Shown here piece after piece: positions 1 through 7,959 of a stretch of DNA of 64,000 bases. The translations under genes and the position numbers were made by a program. The notes beneath the pieces were generated by a model. The model was not told the DNA's origin and did not search any database. It was given only the letters and a program-made list of their open reading frames with translations. Position 1 is the first letter of the stretch; each line of letters begins with the position of its first letter. The stretch covers positions 310,001 through 374,000 of the forward strand of contig JACKCC010000011.1 in the NCBI GenBank assembly GCA_020634245.1, given 5' to 3'. The stretch comes from Ardenticatenaceae bacterium (GTDB lineage: Bacteria > Chloroflexota > Anaerolineae > Promineifilales > Promineifilaceae).

Positions 1-794
1 CCATCGCCGGGGCTGCCCGATGTCCAATCGTTGTTGATAGCTTCTTCGCAGCGAGTAAGCGCCGGTTCGCCGGCCAAATCACGATTGTCGAAATATTCGG
101 CCAGATATTGATTGGTGCTGCAAGGGTTTAGTGTAATGATGATTTCATCCTGACTGGTAGGAACTACATCCGACCACTGGGTTTTATTATCGGCATCCAC
201 CCGGAATTTAACATCGGCATCGACCAGTTCAATGACCAGCACGCCGGTTTCATCGGTCTGGCCGGTGACGTCCATGTACTCATCATCTTCGGTGTAAACG
301 TAAACCGGGACGGCGGCCACGCCATTACCGGCCGTGTCTTGCACGGTTACTTTGAATGGCGCCTGCCCGGTTTGAATTTCCACAATGTTTTGGCCAGGGT
401 AGGCGACAGCATCGGACCAGAAATAGTGCAGTTGGTGCAGGGCCAGAAATTGGTAACGGCCGTCTTCCAACTGAAACACCGCATTACCATTGCCGTCCGT
501 ATCAACAAACATCTCCAGGTAATCACCCTGGTCTGAGTAGGCAAACACCCGCGATCCGCCAATCCCTTCGCGGCCGGCATCCAGCACCGTTACCACAAGC
601 GTCTTGGCTTCCGCGCCGTCATTGCCCCCCCAATTCAATTTTTGCAGCGCCTTGACAATTTGATCGCCAACCGAAGTCAGGGCAAGCACAGCCGCCAGAG
701 CAGCCAACATCAATAAAATGGCGTACTCGACCAGACCCTGGCCGTTTTGCGCCGGCTTGTTTTTATTAGTTTGACAGTTGAAGCACTGGACCAT
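1..794 (-). CDS. Secreted protein with Flp-pilin-type leader and PA14 start (3' end outside window)
   Basis: The start is an ATG at 794 with GAAGG just upstream. The frame stays open to the window edge, so only the first 264 residues are visible. A polar leader ends at G18, followed by QGLVEYAILL and a hydrophobic helix: the layout of Flp/TadE prepilins, which a prepilin peptidase cuts after the glycine. Two beta-rich segments follow (around DGRYQFLAL and ETGVLVIEL), resembling Big or carboxypeptidase-regulatory modules. The last visible residues (YLAEYFDNRDLAGEP, then INNDWTSGSPG) match the opening of a PA14 carbohydrate-binding barrel. I infer a cell-surface or pilus-tip adhesin. Processing is inferred, and the C terminus is unseen. 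Confidence 0.8.
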   Translation of the reverse strand, partial: MVQCFNCQTNKNKPAQNGQGLVEYAILLMLAALAAVLALTSVGDQIVKALQKLNWGGNDGAEAKTLVVTVLDAGREGIGGSRVFAYSDQGDYLEMFVDTDGNGNAVFQLEDGRYQFLALHQLHYFWSDAVAYPGQNIVEIQTGQAPFKVTVQDTAGNGVAAVPVYVYTEDDEYMDVTGQTDETGVLVIELVDADVKFRVDADNKTQWSDVVPTSQDEIIITLNPCSTNQYLAEYFDNRDLAGEPALTRCEEAINNDWTSGSPGD

Positions 795-929
795 GTTTAT
801 AACCTTCGCGCTAAAATTTGATCATTTCAATGGTATCATGCGCCCGTATGAAGGTGTATAGGATAGTTGTACAGAACAAAGATGAAATAGTAGACGGCCG
901 TTTCCCCATCGCATACAATTCAATTCATT

Positions 930-1850
930 ATGACCACGACAATTCTGACACACGATCGCACGACCTGGACCGACATCATTCAGCCTACCGATGAGGACAT
1001 CGAGCAGCTCAAAGCCCGCTATCCCAATTTCCATCCATTGAATCTGCACGACTGCCTCAGCGAACTGGAATTCCCCAAAATCGATCACTATGACGACTAC
1101 CTATTCCTCGTCGTTCATTTACCCCGGTGGGATGACGAAGAAAAAATCTCCCGCCCCAGCGAAGTGGACATTTTCATCAGCAAAGGGGTTTTGGTCACCG
1201 TCCACGCGGGCAACTTAAAACCCCTCAATGAATTATTCGCCTGCGTTCAGCAAAATACCGACTTTAGCGACCGTTTGATGGGGCGTGGGGCCAGCCCGCT
1301 TTTGTATGAACTGCTCGACGAATTAATCAACTACTGCTACCCCATCCTGCGCAAAGTCAACCAAAATATTCGCCACGCCGAAGAACATCTTTTCCGGGAA
1401 GAAACCGAACACATCCTGCATGATATTGCCGTCGTACGGCGCGACGTCATCGCCCTGCGCCACATTTTACGGCCGCAGTGGGACATTATGAACGCCCTGG
1501 AAAAAGGCAACTGGCCCTTCATCCACGACGATTTAACGCTTTACTGGAGCAATTTGGGCGACCATCTGGCCCAGTTGAAGGCGATGCTGGACGAGCACGT
1601 GGACGTAATTGATGGTCTTTCAGATACGATTGACACGCTGGCGTCGCACCGGATTGACGGTGTGGTGCGTGTGTTGACGTTTATTACGATTTTGACGGCT
1701 CCACTGACTTTGCTGGCGACGATTTTCGGTATTAATGTGGAACTGCTGCCGGTACAGTATCATCCCCTGTTATTTTTGGCGGTAATCTTCATCGGGGTGT
1801 TGTTAACGGCCGTACTCATTCTCTACCTGAAACGCCGCGGCTTCCTATAG
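930..1850 (+). CDS. CorA-family divalent metal transporter
   Basis: A 306-residue protein with the CorA layout: a long soluble alpha/beta and coiled-coil N-terminal region (about 1-245) and two C-terminal membrane helices (about 247-266 and 280-300). The loop after the first helix reads FGINVE, with GIN at 267-269 where Mg2+ channels usually have GMN. FGIN-type variants occur in the wider CorA/ZntB superfamily, so Mg2+, Co2+ or Zn2+ are all possible substrates. The ATG at 930 has no obvious Shine-Dalgarno sequence. The gene diverges from the pilin-like gene at 794 and overlaps the convergent prepilin-peptidase-like gene by 6 bp. Confidence 0.88.
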   Translation: MTTTILTHDRTTWTDIIQPTDEDIEQLKARYPNFHPLNLHDCLSELEFPKIDHYDDYLFLVVHLPRWDDEEKISRPSEVDIFISKGVLVTVHAGNLKPLNELFACVQQNTDFSDRLMGRGASPLLYELLDELINYCYPILRKVNQNIRHAEEHLFREETEHILHDIAVVRRDVIALRHILRPQWDIMNALEKGNWPFIHDDLTLYWSNLGDHLAQLKAMLDEHVDVIDGLSDTIDTLASHRIDGVVRVLTFITILTAPLTLLATIFGINVELLPVQYHPLLFLAVIFIGVLLTAVLILYLKRRGFL

Positions 1851-2534
1851 CCCAAAATCTACCGGCCAAATCGATAAAATCATCACCGCAATCACCGAGG
1901 CAATAGCCAGCGTCGGCCCAAACTCAATTTCTCGCCGCATATAAGAAATGTCCCTTTTCACAACCGCATAGCTTGCGCCATAAAGGCCATGTATAAAACC
2001 GGCCAGGATGATAGTAAGCATCAGTACCGGCAGCCCCAGAAACGCGCCAATCATGCCCTGCATTTTGATTGCCCCCCATCCGATGCCCGGCACGCCGGTA
2101 AGCCGTTTGTAATACAGGTTGCCCAGATAATTTATGCCCAAACCAAAAGCCAGCCCATACAAGGACAAAGCCAGATTAATTTGCGGGAAACCAATGGCAA
2201 AGGCAGCGCCTAAAACCATACCCGGATAGGTAACTGCATCGGGAATGCGTTTTTCTTTGATTTCATAATAGGTAATGGTCGCCAGAAAAACCAAAAAGAC
2301 CAGATGAACCGGCCACAAATCGTTGAAACTGGTGAAGAAGCTGGAAGCTGTTGGTGAAGTCGTGAGTGGCTGTTTGAACAAAAAGGTATAGGCGGCTGTT
2401 ACCCGCTCCCGGACTAACTCCACATTAACCGTAATGAGAGACAATAAATCGGCTGTGACTGATATGAGTGTGATGGCAAAGGCGATGACGGCCAACGGCC
2501 GTTTCTGTTTTCCCTGCTGCTCCCCATTTTGCAT
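1845..2534 (-). CDS. Prepilin peptidase A24-like membrane protein with substituted catalytic residues
   Basis: About 229 residues starting at the ATG at 2534, behind a strong AGGGAGAACGTT. An in-frame start 60 bases upstream lacks this support. Several hydrophobic segments are present. The family landmarks are recognisable: KEKRIPDAVTYPG after the first helix of the core, GIGWGAIKMQGMIGAFLG at the second site, and EIEFGPTLAI near the end. Active A24 aspartyl peptidases need an Asp before the IPD segment and the Asp of GxGD. Here these positions carry Glu (YYEIK) and Ala (GWGAIK), so the protein is probably not a working peptidase. It lies near a prepilin-like gene (794), which makes a chaperone-like or relic role conceivable. 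Confidence 0.75.
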   Translation of the reverse strand: MQNGEQQGKQKRPLAVIAFAITLISVTADLLSLITVNVELVRERVTAAYTFLFKQPLTTSPTASSFFTSFNDLWPVHLVFLVFLATITYYEIKEKRIPDAVTYPGMVLGAAFAIGFPQINLALSLYGLAFGLGINYLGNLYYKRLTGVPGIGWGAIKMQGMIGAFLGLPVLMLTIILAGFIHGLYGASYAVVKRDISYMRREIEFGPTLAIASVIAVMILSIWPVDFGL

Positions 2535-2562
2535 AACGTTCTCCCTTTCTGCTGCCGCAGTC

Positions 2563-2838
2563 CTAACGCAGCATTTCCCCTCGCTGCACGTCAATCACGC
2601 GGCCCAAATGCAGTTCATAAAATCCAGTCCGCTCATTCTTTTCCACATGAACCACTTCAATAGTCGCTTCCGGCGCATCTTTACGCCTGCCGTTAATCAG
2701 CCGTAGTAAAAAGGGCGGCTCATAATTGGCCAGCTGCTTTTCCCAATACGGCTTAATTTGACGGTACTCGATCTTCTTCGTACCGGCCACAATTTCACGT
2801 AAGTACGGCCGTTTAATGGTGGTCGTTAACGTTTTCAT
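2563..2838 (-). CDS. ASCH-domain protein
   Basis: A 91-residue single-domain protein starting at ATG 2838 behind AAAGGGGACAGC. The N terminus (IKRPYLREIVAGTKKIEYR) is the ASCH signature: a hydrophobic strand, a helix ending in AG-K, and an E-x-R pair that shapes the ligand cleft. ASCH folds bind RNA or modified nucleotides, and some members hydrolyse acetylated nucleosides. The substrate here cannot be told. It is followed on the same strand by the prepilin-peptidase-like gene (28 bp gap) and preceded by the EAD7 gene (20 bp gap), so the three may be cotranscribed. Confidence 0.8.
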   Translation of the reverse strand: MKTLTTTIKRPYLREIVAGTKKIEYRQIKPYWEKQLANYEPPFLLRLINGRRKDAPEATIEVVHVEKNERTGFYELHLGRVIDVQRGEMLR

Positions 2839-2858
2839 GCTGTCCCCTTTGCCCTGGG

Positions 2859-3557
2859 TTAATGAATCACCCAGGCATTCAACTGCGTTCTAAACTGATC
2901 GCTGATGGTTTGCAGCAGTGCTTCATAGCGTTCTTTAACAGCCCGATTTCGTTCAACCTGGTACTGAATTTCAGCAGCGTAAATGAGTTCCTCTTCCTGA
3001 GTACTCCTGAGTTCTCCCACAAGCACTTTGCCGGCTCTAAACTGGTTGAATTCAGTCATAACGGCCGTTAACGCTTCCAAATCCGTCCGATCAAACAAAA
3101 TCTCATTACTGCCTACCAGCCGCTGCGCTTCGTGCAGGCAGCCGGCAAAATGGGCGATATTCTCCTTGGATACCCGCTGCCAGAGCTGTTCCCCCGCCTC
3201 TTTCAAGCGGTACAGCGCCTGCCAGACAGAGCGATACAGTTCAAATTTGGCCTCGTAATATTTGGCAGCCACCGCCGGAGTCAATCCCACGTTTTCGGCG
3301 AATTCATCCCCCATGGCCTGGGCAGTTTTGATGATGTTCCATTGGATAGACGGCCGTTCCCGTTGACAATAGGCTACCAATTCAGGCATACGATTACGCC
3401 GGTTCAGATACGTCAACAACTCGCGGGCCTTGTCCAGCTTGTTTTCACCGTTAATGATTTCGTAATCCACGTCCAGTTGAAAACACAATTCCTGCAATTC
3501 AGAATTGTTGAAATACTCGACTAACTGTTTTCGGATAACCGGTAAATTGTATTCCAT
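2859..3557 (-). CDS. EAD7 (effector-associated domain) protein with helical C-terminal region
   Basis: Residues about 5-65 match effector-associated domain 7: a helix-rich adaptor with LVEYFNNSELQELCFQL, then YEIINGENKLDKARELL and RRNRMPELVAYCQRERP. EAD domains are DEATH-like adaptors of predicted bacterial conflict and cell-suicide systems, where they join sensors to effectors. The remaining ~165 residues are helical and charged, and I do not recognise the fold. The ATG at 3557 sits 8 bases after AGAGG; a GTG lies directly before it. An unknown 117-residue protein is 80 bp upstream on the same strand and is the obvious partner candidate. The effector function is unidentified. Confidence 0.7.
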   Translation of the reverse strand: MEYNLPVIRKQLVEYFNNSELQELCFQLDVDYEIINGENKLDKARELLTYLNRRNRMPELVAYCQRERPSIQWNIIKTAQAMGDEFAENVGLTPAVAAKYYEAKFELYRSVWQALYRLKEAGEQLWQRVSKENIAHFAGCLHEAQRLVGSNEILFDRTDLEALTAVMTEFNQFRAGKVLVGELRSTQEEELIYAAEIQYQVERNRAVKERYEALLQTISDQFRTQLNAWVIH

Positions 3558-3637
3558 CACCTATACCTCTATCCCCATAAAATTCCTGTTCTGCCCCGAT
3601 TGCAGCCCGATATGGCCGTGGGCTGCCATGAAGATTA

Positions 3638-3991
3638 CTAATTTGCTTCCTGCTTCACGCCATTGATGGGCAGTTCGCCCCTGTTCAATTGCATCGCAAA
3701 GACCGGAATTAATTCCCGCATATTGCTTTTGTACGCTGCCAACCAAAGCGCTTTTAATCTTTCTCTGGCCTGCTCATTGATATAAACCTTGCCCGATTTT
3801 TCCACCATGGCCATCGCAACATGACCATTATTTTCGGTCACTGCAAAGATGTACTCATCTTTGTCACGAACCATTGATACTTTCAAATCGTCAACAACTT
3901 CTTCCAGTTCGTGTTTGTATAAAGCGAAAACCATTTCACCATCGTGAAGTAGGGCGCGTTTTAACAGGTATGCAATCTTTTTGGTACTCAT
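3638..3991 (-). CDS. Hypothetical protein, possible partner of the EAD7 protein
   Basis: A 117-residue soluble protein starting at ATG 3991. I recognise no family. The visible pattern is two basic helices at the N terminus (KKIAYLLKRALL), a beta-like segment (EYIFAVTENNGHVAMAMVEKSGKVYI) and a helical C terminus (QARERLKALWLAAYKSNMRELIPVF). There is no signal peptide, membrane helix or Cys cluster. It shares strand and spacing with the EAD7 gene downstream. It is real-looking by codon pattern and isolation from competing frames, but its function is open. Confidence 0.55.
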   Translation of the reverse strand: MSTKKIAYLLKRALLHDGEMVFALYKHELEEVVDDLKVSMVRDKDEYIFAVTENNGHVAMAMVEKSGKVYINEQARERLKALWLAAYKSNMRELIPVFAMQLNRGELPINGVKQEAN

Positions 3992-4087
3992 TTGTGGTCG
4001 TCCTTATAGGCTATTCGGGCATTTTGGTAATAATTTTCATTGTGGCTGCGCTAACGGCCGTTACCCTCTCAATCGAATCCACCACTT

Positions 4088-4692
4088 TTATTTTCCCGGA
4101 AACTCCAAGTTTCCGGGAAAATGCTCCAGGTAGTCTAACTCGTCCGGCAACAACCGTGTCATCAAATAATCTTGTACAAACTCCGCATAATCAAACCCGT
4201 CACCAAACATCTCCTGGATAAACCGATGGTCTACCAGTTTACCCTGGCGCAGCCCAACCCATTCTAAATAATTTGAGTACGGCCATTCTTCTACACATTG
4301 GACAATGCCATCCTTGACTGGATTGGCATGAATGTAGCGGCATAGATGGCGCAAATAATTGTCCTATCAACGTGCCGCGCTTTGAATCGTCCCTCAAACA
4401 ATGTGCCTGTCCATTGGTAGCGCCGGTTGACGGCCCGCGAATAGCCGCCAAACACGCGTTTGGGCAGTTCGCCGGCCGCTATCTGACCAGCTTGCCGGAT
4501 GAGGAGATGGTAATGGTTGGGCATCAGGCAGTAAGCGATGATTACCAAACTGAATTCTGCTAGATACTTTTTTAGTTGGCGCAAAATGTAAAGGTAGTTG
4601 TCATCTTCGATGAACAGGTTGTGCCGCCCGGCGCCACGGTTGTAGATGTGGTAGTAATGGTGTTGTTCGAAAGTAATGTCTCGTCTGGGCAT
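4088..4692 (-). pseudogene. REP-associated tyrosine transposase (RAYT, Y1/IS200-like), frameshifted
   Basis: Start ATG 4692 (MPRRDITFEQHHYYHIYN) behind AGAGGAACC. The first frame contains MPNHYHLLI, the HUH metal-binding motif of Y1 transposases, and FEGRFKARHVD. The reading then shifts near 4362-4366: the continuation DNYLRHLCRYIHANPVKDG lies in another frame, which fits loss of one base. The second frame runs to a TAA at 4088-4090 inside a palindrome, so the last residues are HFPGNLEFPGK. RAYTs cut and join single-stranded REP palindromes, and this gene is flanked by two (4090-4122 and 4724-4756). Repairing one base would give a full-length protein of about 200 residues. It is unclear whether the shift is real or a sequence error. 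Confidence 0.85.
4090..4122. repeat. REP palindrome 1 (15-bp arms, 3-nt loop)
   Basis: Arms ATTTTCCCGGAAACT (4090-4104) and its exact complement (4108-4122) enclose the loop CCA. The left edge supplies the TAA stop of the transposase gene, so the palindrome is partly translated as FPGNLEFPGK. Confidence 0.9.
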
Positions 4693-4723
4693 GGTTCCTC
4701 TACTATTTTTCCCAGAGACTCCC

Positions 4724-4756
4724 ATTTCCCCGGAAACTTGGAGTTTCCGGGGAAAT
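4724..4756. repeat. REP palindrome 2 (15-bp arms)
   Basis: Arms ATTTCCCCGGAAACT (4724-4738) and exact complement (4742-4756), loop TGG. It lies 32 bp upstream of the transposase start. It has one C more and one T fewer in the arm than palindrome 1. Confidence 0.9.
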
Positions 4757-4769
4757 GGTTGCTGGTTAT

Positions 4770-7700
4770 TTATTTTCCCGGAAACTCGGAGTTTCCGGGA
4801 AATTGACTGATGATCTTCATCGTTTCGACGCTGACTGTAGTGACGCGGCGGAGTAAATCCACCACATCCTCCTTGTAATCCACAAACCGGTACGTATTAA
4901 ACTTCTCCCGAATGGTCGGGTCTTTGGGTTTGCGTTCCTTGTAGCGGTCGAGGACCCATTCGACGGCCGTTCTATTGCCCAGTTTGTATTCCCAGGCGGC
5001 GGGTGGGACGCCGCTGAGGGTGGTGTAGGTGTCCAGTTCGATGACGCCGTTGGGTTTGTCAGCTTTGAGTTTGGCTCTGTACGCCTGGCGGGTGGCGTCG
5101 GGGTCGAGGTCGGTGCGCTGGAGCGGATAGGGGTCGATGGTTTCGTAGTTGAGGTGCAGGGCCATGAGCTGCTCGCCCCAGGCGGCCCACTGCCAGAAGT
5201 CGTCGTAGAAGGGGATGCGCGGGAAGTCGCGTTTGAGGTTGAGTTTGTATTTGGCGCGGTAGGCGGGATGGTGCAGGACGGCGTAGACGTAGTGGAAGAT
5301 GTCTTGTTTGGTGATTTCACCCCCCGTAGGGGCGACCCTTGTGGTCGCCCTGGTTGCGGTGGATGCGTCTTGGGCGGGTGCATCTTGGGCGGGTACAAGA
5401 CCCGCCCCTACAGTTTGGGGGTAGCGGGCGCGGAACTGGCCCAGCGCCCAGTCGGTGATGTTGTCGTGGCGGTGGTCCAGGTCGTCGTAGCGGTAGAGGG
5501 GCAAACATTGCACAGGATCGAGCGAGTAGAAATTCAAGTTTGGTAACACCGAGCTAGCACTTGCAAAAAAATCAAGCCTTGTCCCATAACGAAATATGAT
5601 CACCTGATTTTTATTTGATAGATTTTGACCAAATGCTGTCTGGTGCAGAGCGGTAAGCCGATCTGACAAAAAAGGATCAGCATAATATTTGACCTTGAAA
5701 AATGGTCTATACAATGCCTCTACAATCCAACTTTGATCGAATGTTGCTGCTTGACGAGCTAACAACTTTGATTTGAGGGTCGAACTCCATTTGATTGAAT
5801 AATCAAGAGAATCATCAATTTCGTTCTTATTCGTTCCAACTTTAATCTGCTCGTTATATTTCTCAATAAAGAAACGGATCTTTTGTGCTAAATTATTGGC
5901 ATCGAAATCAATTACCCATTCATCACGATTTGTCGAAAAACCAAGTGTGTTTACATGAAATATGCCATCCTGATCATTCATAGGGACTGTTGGCAATAAA
6001 GTATCCCAATCATTCTCAACCACATTAAGCCAATAGTTCTGATTCCCAGGTTTTATTACCTCAAAATTGATTTTTGACAGTGGATTTGTGGCTAGGAACC
6101 GTAATTTGTCACGTGCTTCTTCCATTTCTGGGCGACGCACGTACCAGATTTTGCATGGCTGTTCGTTTTCTTCTTGCTTTCGCACCATGAAAGCCAATGC
6201 CACACCGGTTTGAATGGCAAAGACATTGTGTTTTGGTCCAGAAAGTTTGGGATTCTTCCGTACGTCTCCGCCCAAATCCACGATGTAAATATGACTGAAC
6301 TCCTCAGCTACCAGCTTACGAAAGCCATCGAATCCCCGCGCATCCAAAAAAGAGCGGTTGGTGACAAAGGCAATAATCCCATCTTGACCAATTCGGTCTG
6401 CTGCCCAACGGTAAAAGCGAGTGTACATGTCGTACAACTTGGTTTTTTGGGCGGTGCTGGCCTTGATGTAGGTTTCTTTGATGCGCTTATCAATCGCCGG
6501 GTACTCACGGTTCTTGTTGTTTTCGTTCTCGTTCTTCTGGTTGGCATTGTAAGGCGGGTTGCCGATGATGATTGAAATCTCGCGCTGGTTTTGCCGTTCG
6601 ATGCGCTCCAGGTTCTCGTCGGTCAGGCCAAACAGCCCTAGCTGGCGCACGTACTGGGTGCGGAAGCCCATGTTGTCCAGCGTATCGACAAAGACGATGT
6701 TCTCAAACGGCACGTACTGGCCCATCTTCTGCTTGTAGGTGTACTCGATGTTGAGGTTGGCGATGTAGTAGGGCAGGATGGCCACTTCGTTGCAGTGCAG
6801 TTCGTGTTGGTATTTGTAGGCCAGTTGGTGCGGCGGCAGGTATTCGATGATTTCGGTGACGAAGGTGCCTGTGCCGGTCGCCGGGTCGAGGATTTCCACC
6901 CCTTTGTCGCCCAGCCCTTTGCCGAAGTGGCGGTAGCAAAGATGGTCGGCGGCTTCTATCATGAAGCGCACAATCTCGTTGGGCGTGTAGACGATGCCCA
7001 GCCGGTCAGCCGCTTTGGGGTTGTACGCTTTGTAGAAGTTCTCGTACAACACCTTGAGGAACTTCTGCTTTTCCTGGTGGTTGTAAATCTGGGCGGCGCG
7101 GGCTTTGATGGCCCGGGTGTAGCCTTCGATACGGCCGTCAATCTGCCGCCGCACCTGACCTTTGTAAAACGTGCCCACCACTTCGCCTAACTCGTGGGCG
7201 ATGATGTTCTCGCGGTGAAACTGCGGCTCGTCGAAGACGGTGATGAAGATGTCTTCGGTGAGGACGTGCTGGACGATCATTTCGCGCACGTCGGCCATTT
7301 CCATGCTGGGGTTGATGGCTTCCTGGCACAGTTCCAAGAACTCTTTGGCCGCCTTCTGAAAGGTCTGATTGCTGTCATACTGTTCACGGATAGCGGCGCG
7401 CAGCATTTCGCCTAAATCGGGGATGTCGCGGGTGAAGTTTTCGATTGCTTCGCGGAATTCGCGCACTTCGCGGCTTTCGTAGCTGACGAAGCGGGTGAGG
7501 AGCGCATCCAGGTTGGCGGCGTCGCGGAAATCGACCCGGCCCACTTCCTGGCAGGCTTGATAGAGAACGGCCGTTTGCGTGTCCTCAAACAAAATGTTGT
7601 TGCAGGGGTAGCCTTTGGCGAATTTCTTTTTGATTTCCGTGTCCAGGTCGTCGGCTTCGTCCTTGGCTTCCCAGTAGCCCCAATCCTGGCGCAGGGCGTC

Positions 7701-7904
7701 TTTCAGCGTGCCGTCGGGGATAATCGTCTGGCCCTGACCGGTGCGGTAATCGAGTTCGCCGATGAGTTCCAGGTTTTTCTGCCGGGCGTATTGTTCGAGG
7801 AGGTCGTGGAAGGGTTTGCGTACGGCCGTTTCTTTGCGTGTGCCGCCGTAGCGGATGATTTTTTCGACCTGGGCGTGGTACTGCTGGATAAGTTGGATGG
7901 ACAT
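4770..7904 (-). CDS. Single-chain restriction-modification enzyme: nuclease plus N6-adenine methyltransferase plus target-recognition region
   Basis: A 1044-residue protein. An N-terminal PD-(D/E)XK nuclease is visible: IIPDG with D64, then WEAK with E79 and K81. A helical coupler (about 150-320) follows, then a gamma-class N6-adenine methyltransferase with DPATGTG (about 340-346) and NPPY (about 447-450), then a C-terminal recognition region of the LlaBIII/ISP type. No helicase motifs lie between nuclease and methyltransferase. It is therefore much shorter than ISP translocating enzymes (about 1500 residues) and closer to type IIG/IIL layout. Residues about 831-860 come from an inserted 86-bp palindromic element. 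The last residues QFPGNSEFPGK and the stop come from REP palindrome 3. Start ATG 7904; the Shine-Dalgarno is weak. Probably cytoplasmic host defence. Confidence 0.85.
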   Translation of the reverse strand: MSIQLIQQYHAQVEKIIRYGGTRKETAVRKPFHDLLEQYARQKNLELIGELDYRTGQGQTIIPDGTLKDALRQDWGYWEAKDEADDLDTEIKKKFAKGYPCNNILFEDTQTAVLYQACQEVGRVDFRDAANLDALLTRFVSYESREVREFREAIENFTRDIPDLGEMLRAAIREQYDSNQTFQKAAKEFLELCQEAINPSMEMADVREMIVQHVLTEDIFITVFDEPQFHRENIIAHELGEVVGTFYKGQVRRQIDGRIEGYTRAIKARAAQIYNHQEKQKFLKVLYENFYKAYNPKAADRLGIVYTPNEIVRFMIEAADHLCYRHFGKGLGDKGVEILDPATGTGTFVTEIIEYLPPHQLAYKYQHELHCNEVAILPYYIANLNIEYTYKQKMGQYVPFENIVFVDTLDNMGFRTQYVRQLGLFGLTDENLERIERQNQREISIIIGNPPYNANQKNENENNKNREYPAIDKRIKETYIKASTAQKTKLYDMYTRFYRWAADRIGQDGIIAFVTNRSFLDARGFDGFRKLVAEEFSHIYIVDLGGDVRKNPKLSGPKHNVFAIQTGVALAFMVRKQEENEQPCKIWYVRRPEMEEARDKLRFLATNPLSKINFEVIKPGNQNYWLNVVENDWDTLLPTVPMNDQDGIFHVNTLGFSTNRDEWVIDFDANNLAQKIRFFIEKYNEQIKVGTNKNEIDDSLDYSIKWSSTLKSKLLARQAATFDQSWIVEALYRPFFKVKYYADPFLSDRLTALHQTAFGQNLSNKNQVIIFRYGTRLDFFASASSVLPNLNFYSLDPVQCLPLYRYDDLDHRHDNITDWALGQFRARYPQTVGAGLVPAQDAPAQDASTATRATTRVAPTGGEITKQDIFHYVYAVLHHPAYRAKYKLNLKRDFPRIPFYDDFWQWAAWGEQLMALHLNYETIDPYPLQRTDLDPDATRQAYRAKLKADKPNGVIELDTYTTLSGVPPAAWEYKLGNRTAVEWVLDRYKERKPKDPTIREKFNTYRFVDYKEDVVDLLRRVTTVSVETMKIISQFPGNSEFPGK
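4772..4804. repeat. REP palindrome 3, encoding the C terminus of the restriction-modification gene
   Basis: Same sequence type as palindrome 1 (arm ATTTTCCCGGAAACT, loop CGG), with one mismatch at the outer end of the right arm. It is read in frame by the minus-strand gene as FPGNSEFPGK followed by TAA. Confidence 0.88.
5326..5411. repeat. Short inserted palindromic element inside a coding gene (MITE-like)
   Basis: About 86 bp bounded by inverted ends GTAGGGGCG (5326-5334) and CGCCCCTAC (5403-5411). Inside are two further inverted repeats, GGGCGACC/GGTCGCCC and GGGCGGGT/ACCCGCCC, and a duplicated 18-base unit (GATGCGTCTTGGGCGGGT-like). The host gene stays open across it and gains about 30 residues (GAGLVPAQDAPAQDAS onward). 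The base composition is far more G/C-rich and repetitive than its surroundings. Confidence 0.75.
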
Positions 7905-7919
7905 AAGTATTTGTTAGTC

Positions 7920-7952
7920 ATTTCCCCGGAAACTTGAAGTTTCCGGGGAAAT
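7920..7952. repeat. REP palindrome 4 (15-bp arms)
   Basis: Arms ATTTCCCCGGAAACT (7920-7934) and exact complement (7938-7952), loop TGA. It lies directly upstream of the restriction-modification start at 7904 and just after the stop of the zinc-ribbon gene. It is the same subtype as palindrome 2. Confidence 0.9.
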
Positions 7953-7959
7953 TGGGGAC

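Noticed and set aside
4770..7904. Full ISP-type translocating restriction enzyme
   Set aside because: There is no helicase motor between nuclease and methyltransferase, and the length is about 500 residues short.
4090..7952. CRISPR-like repeats
   Set aside because: The four repeats are perfect palindromes at irregular distances of hundreds to thousands of bases with genes between; no spacers and no cas genes. They are REP elements.
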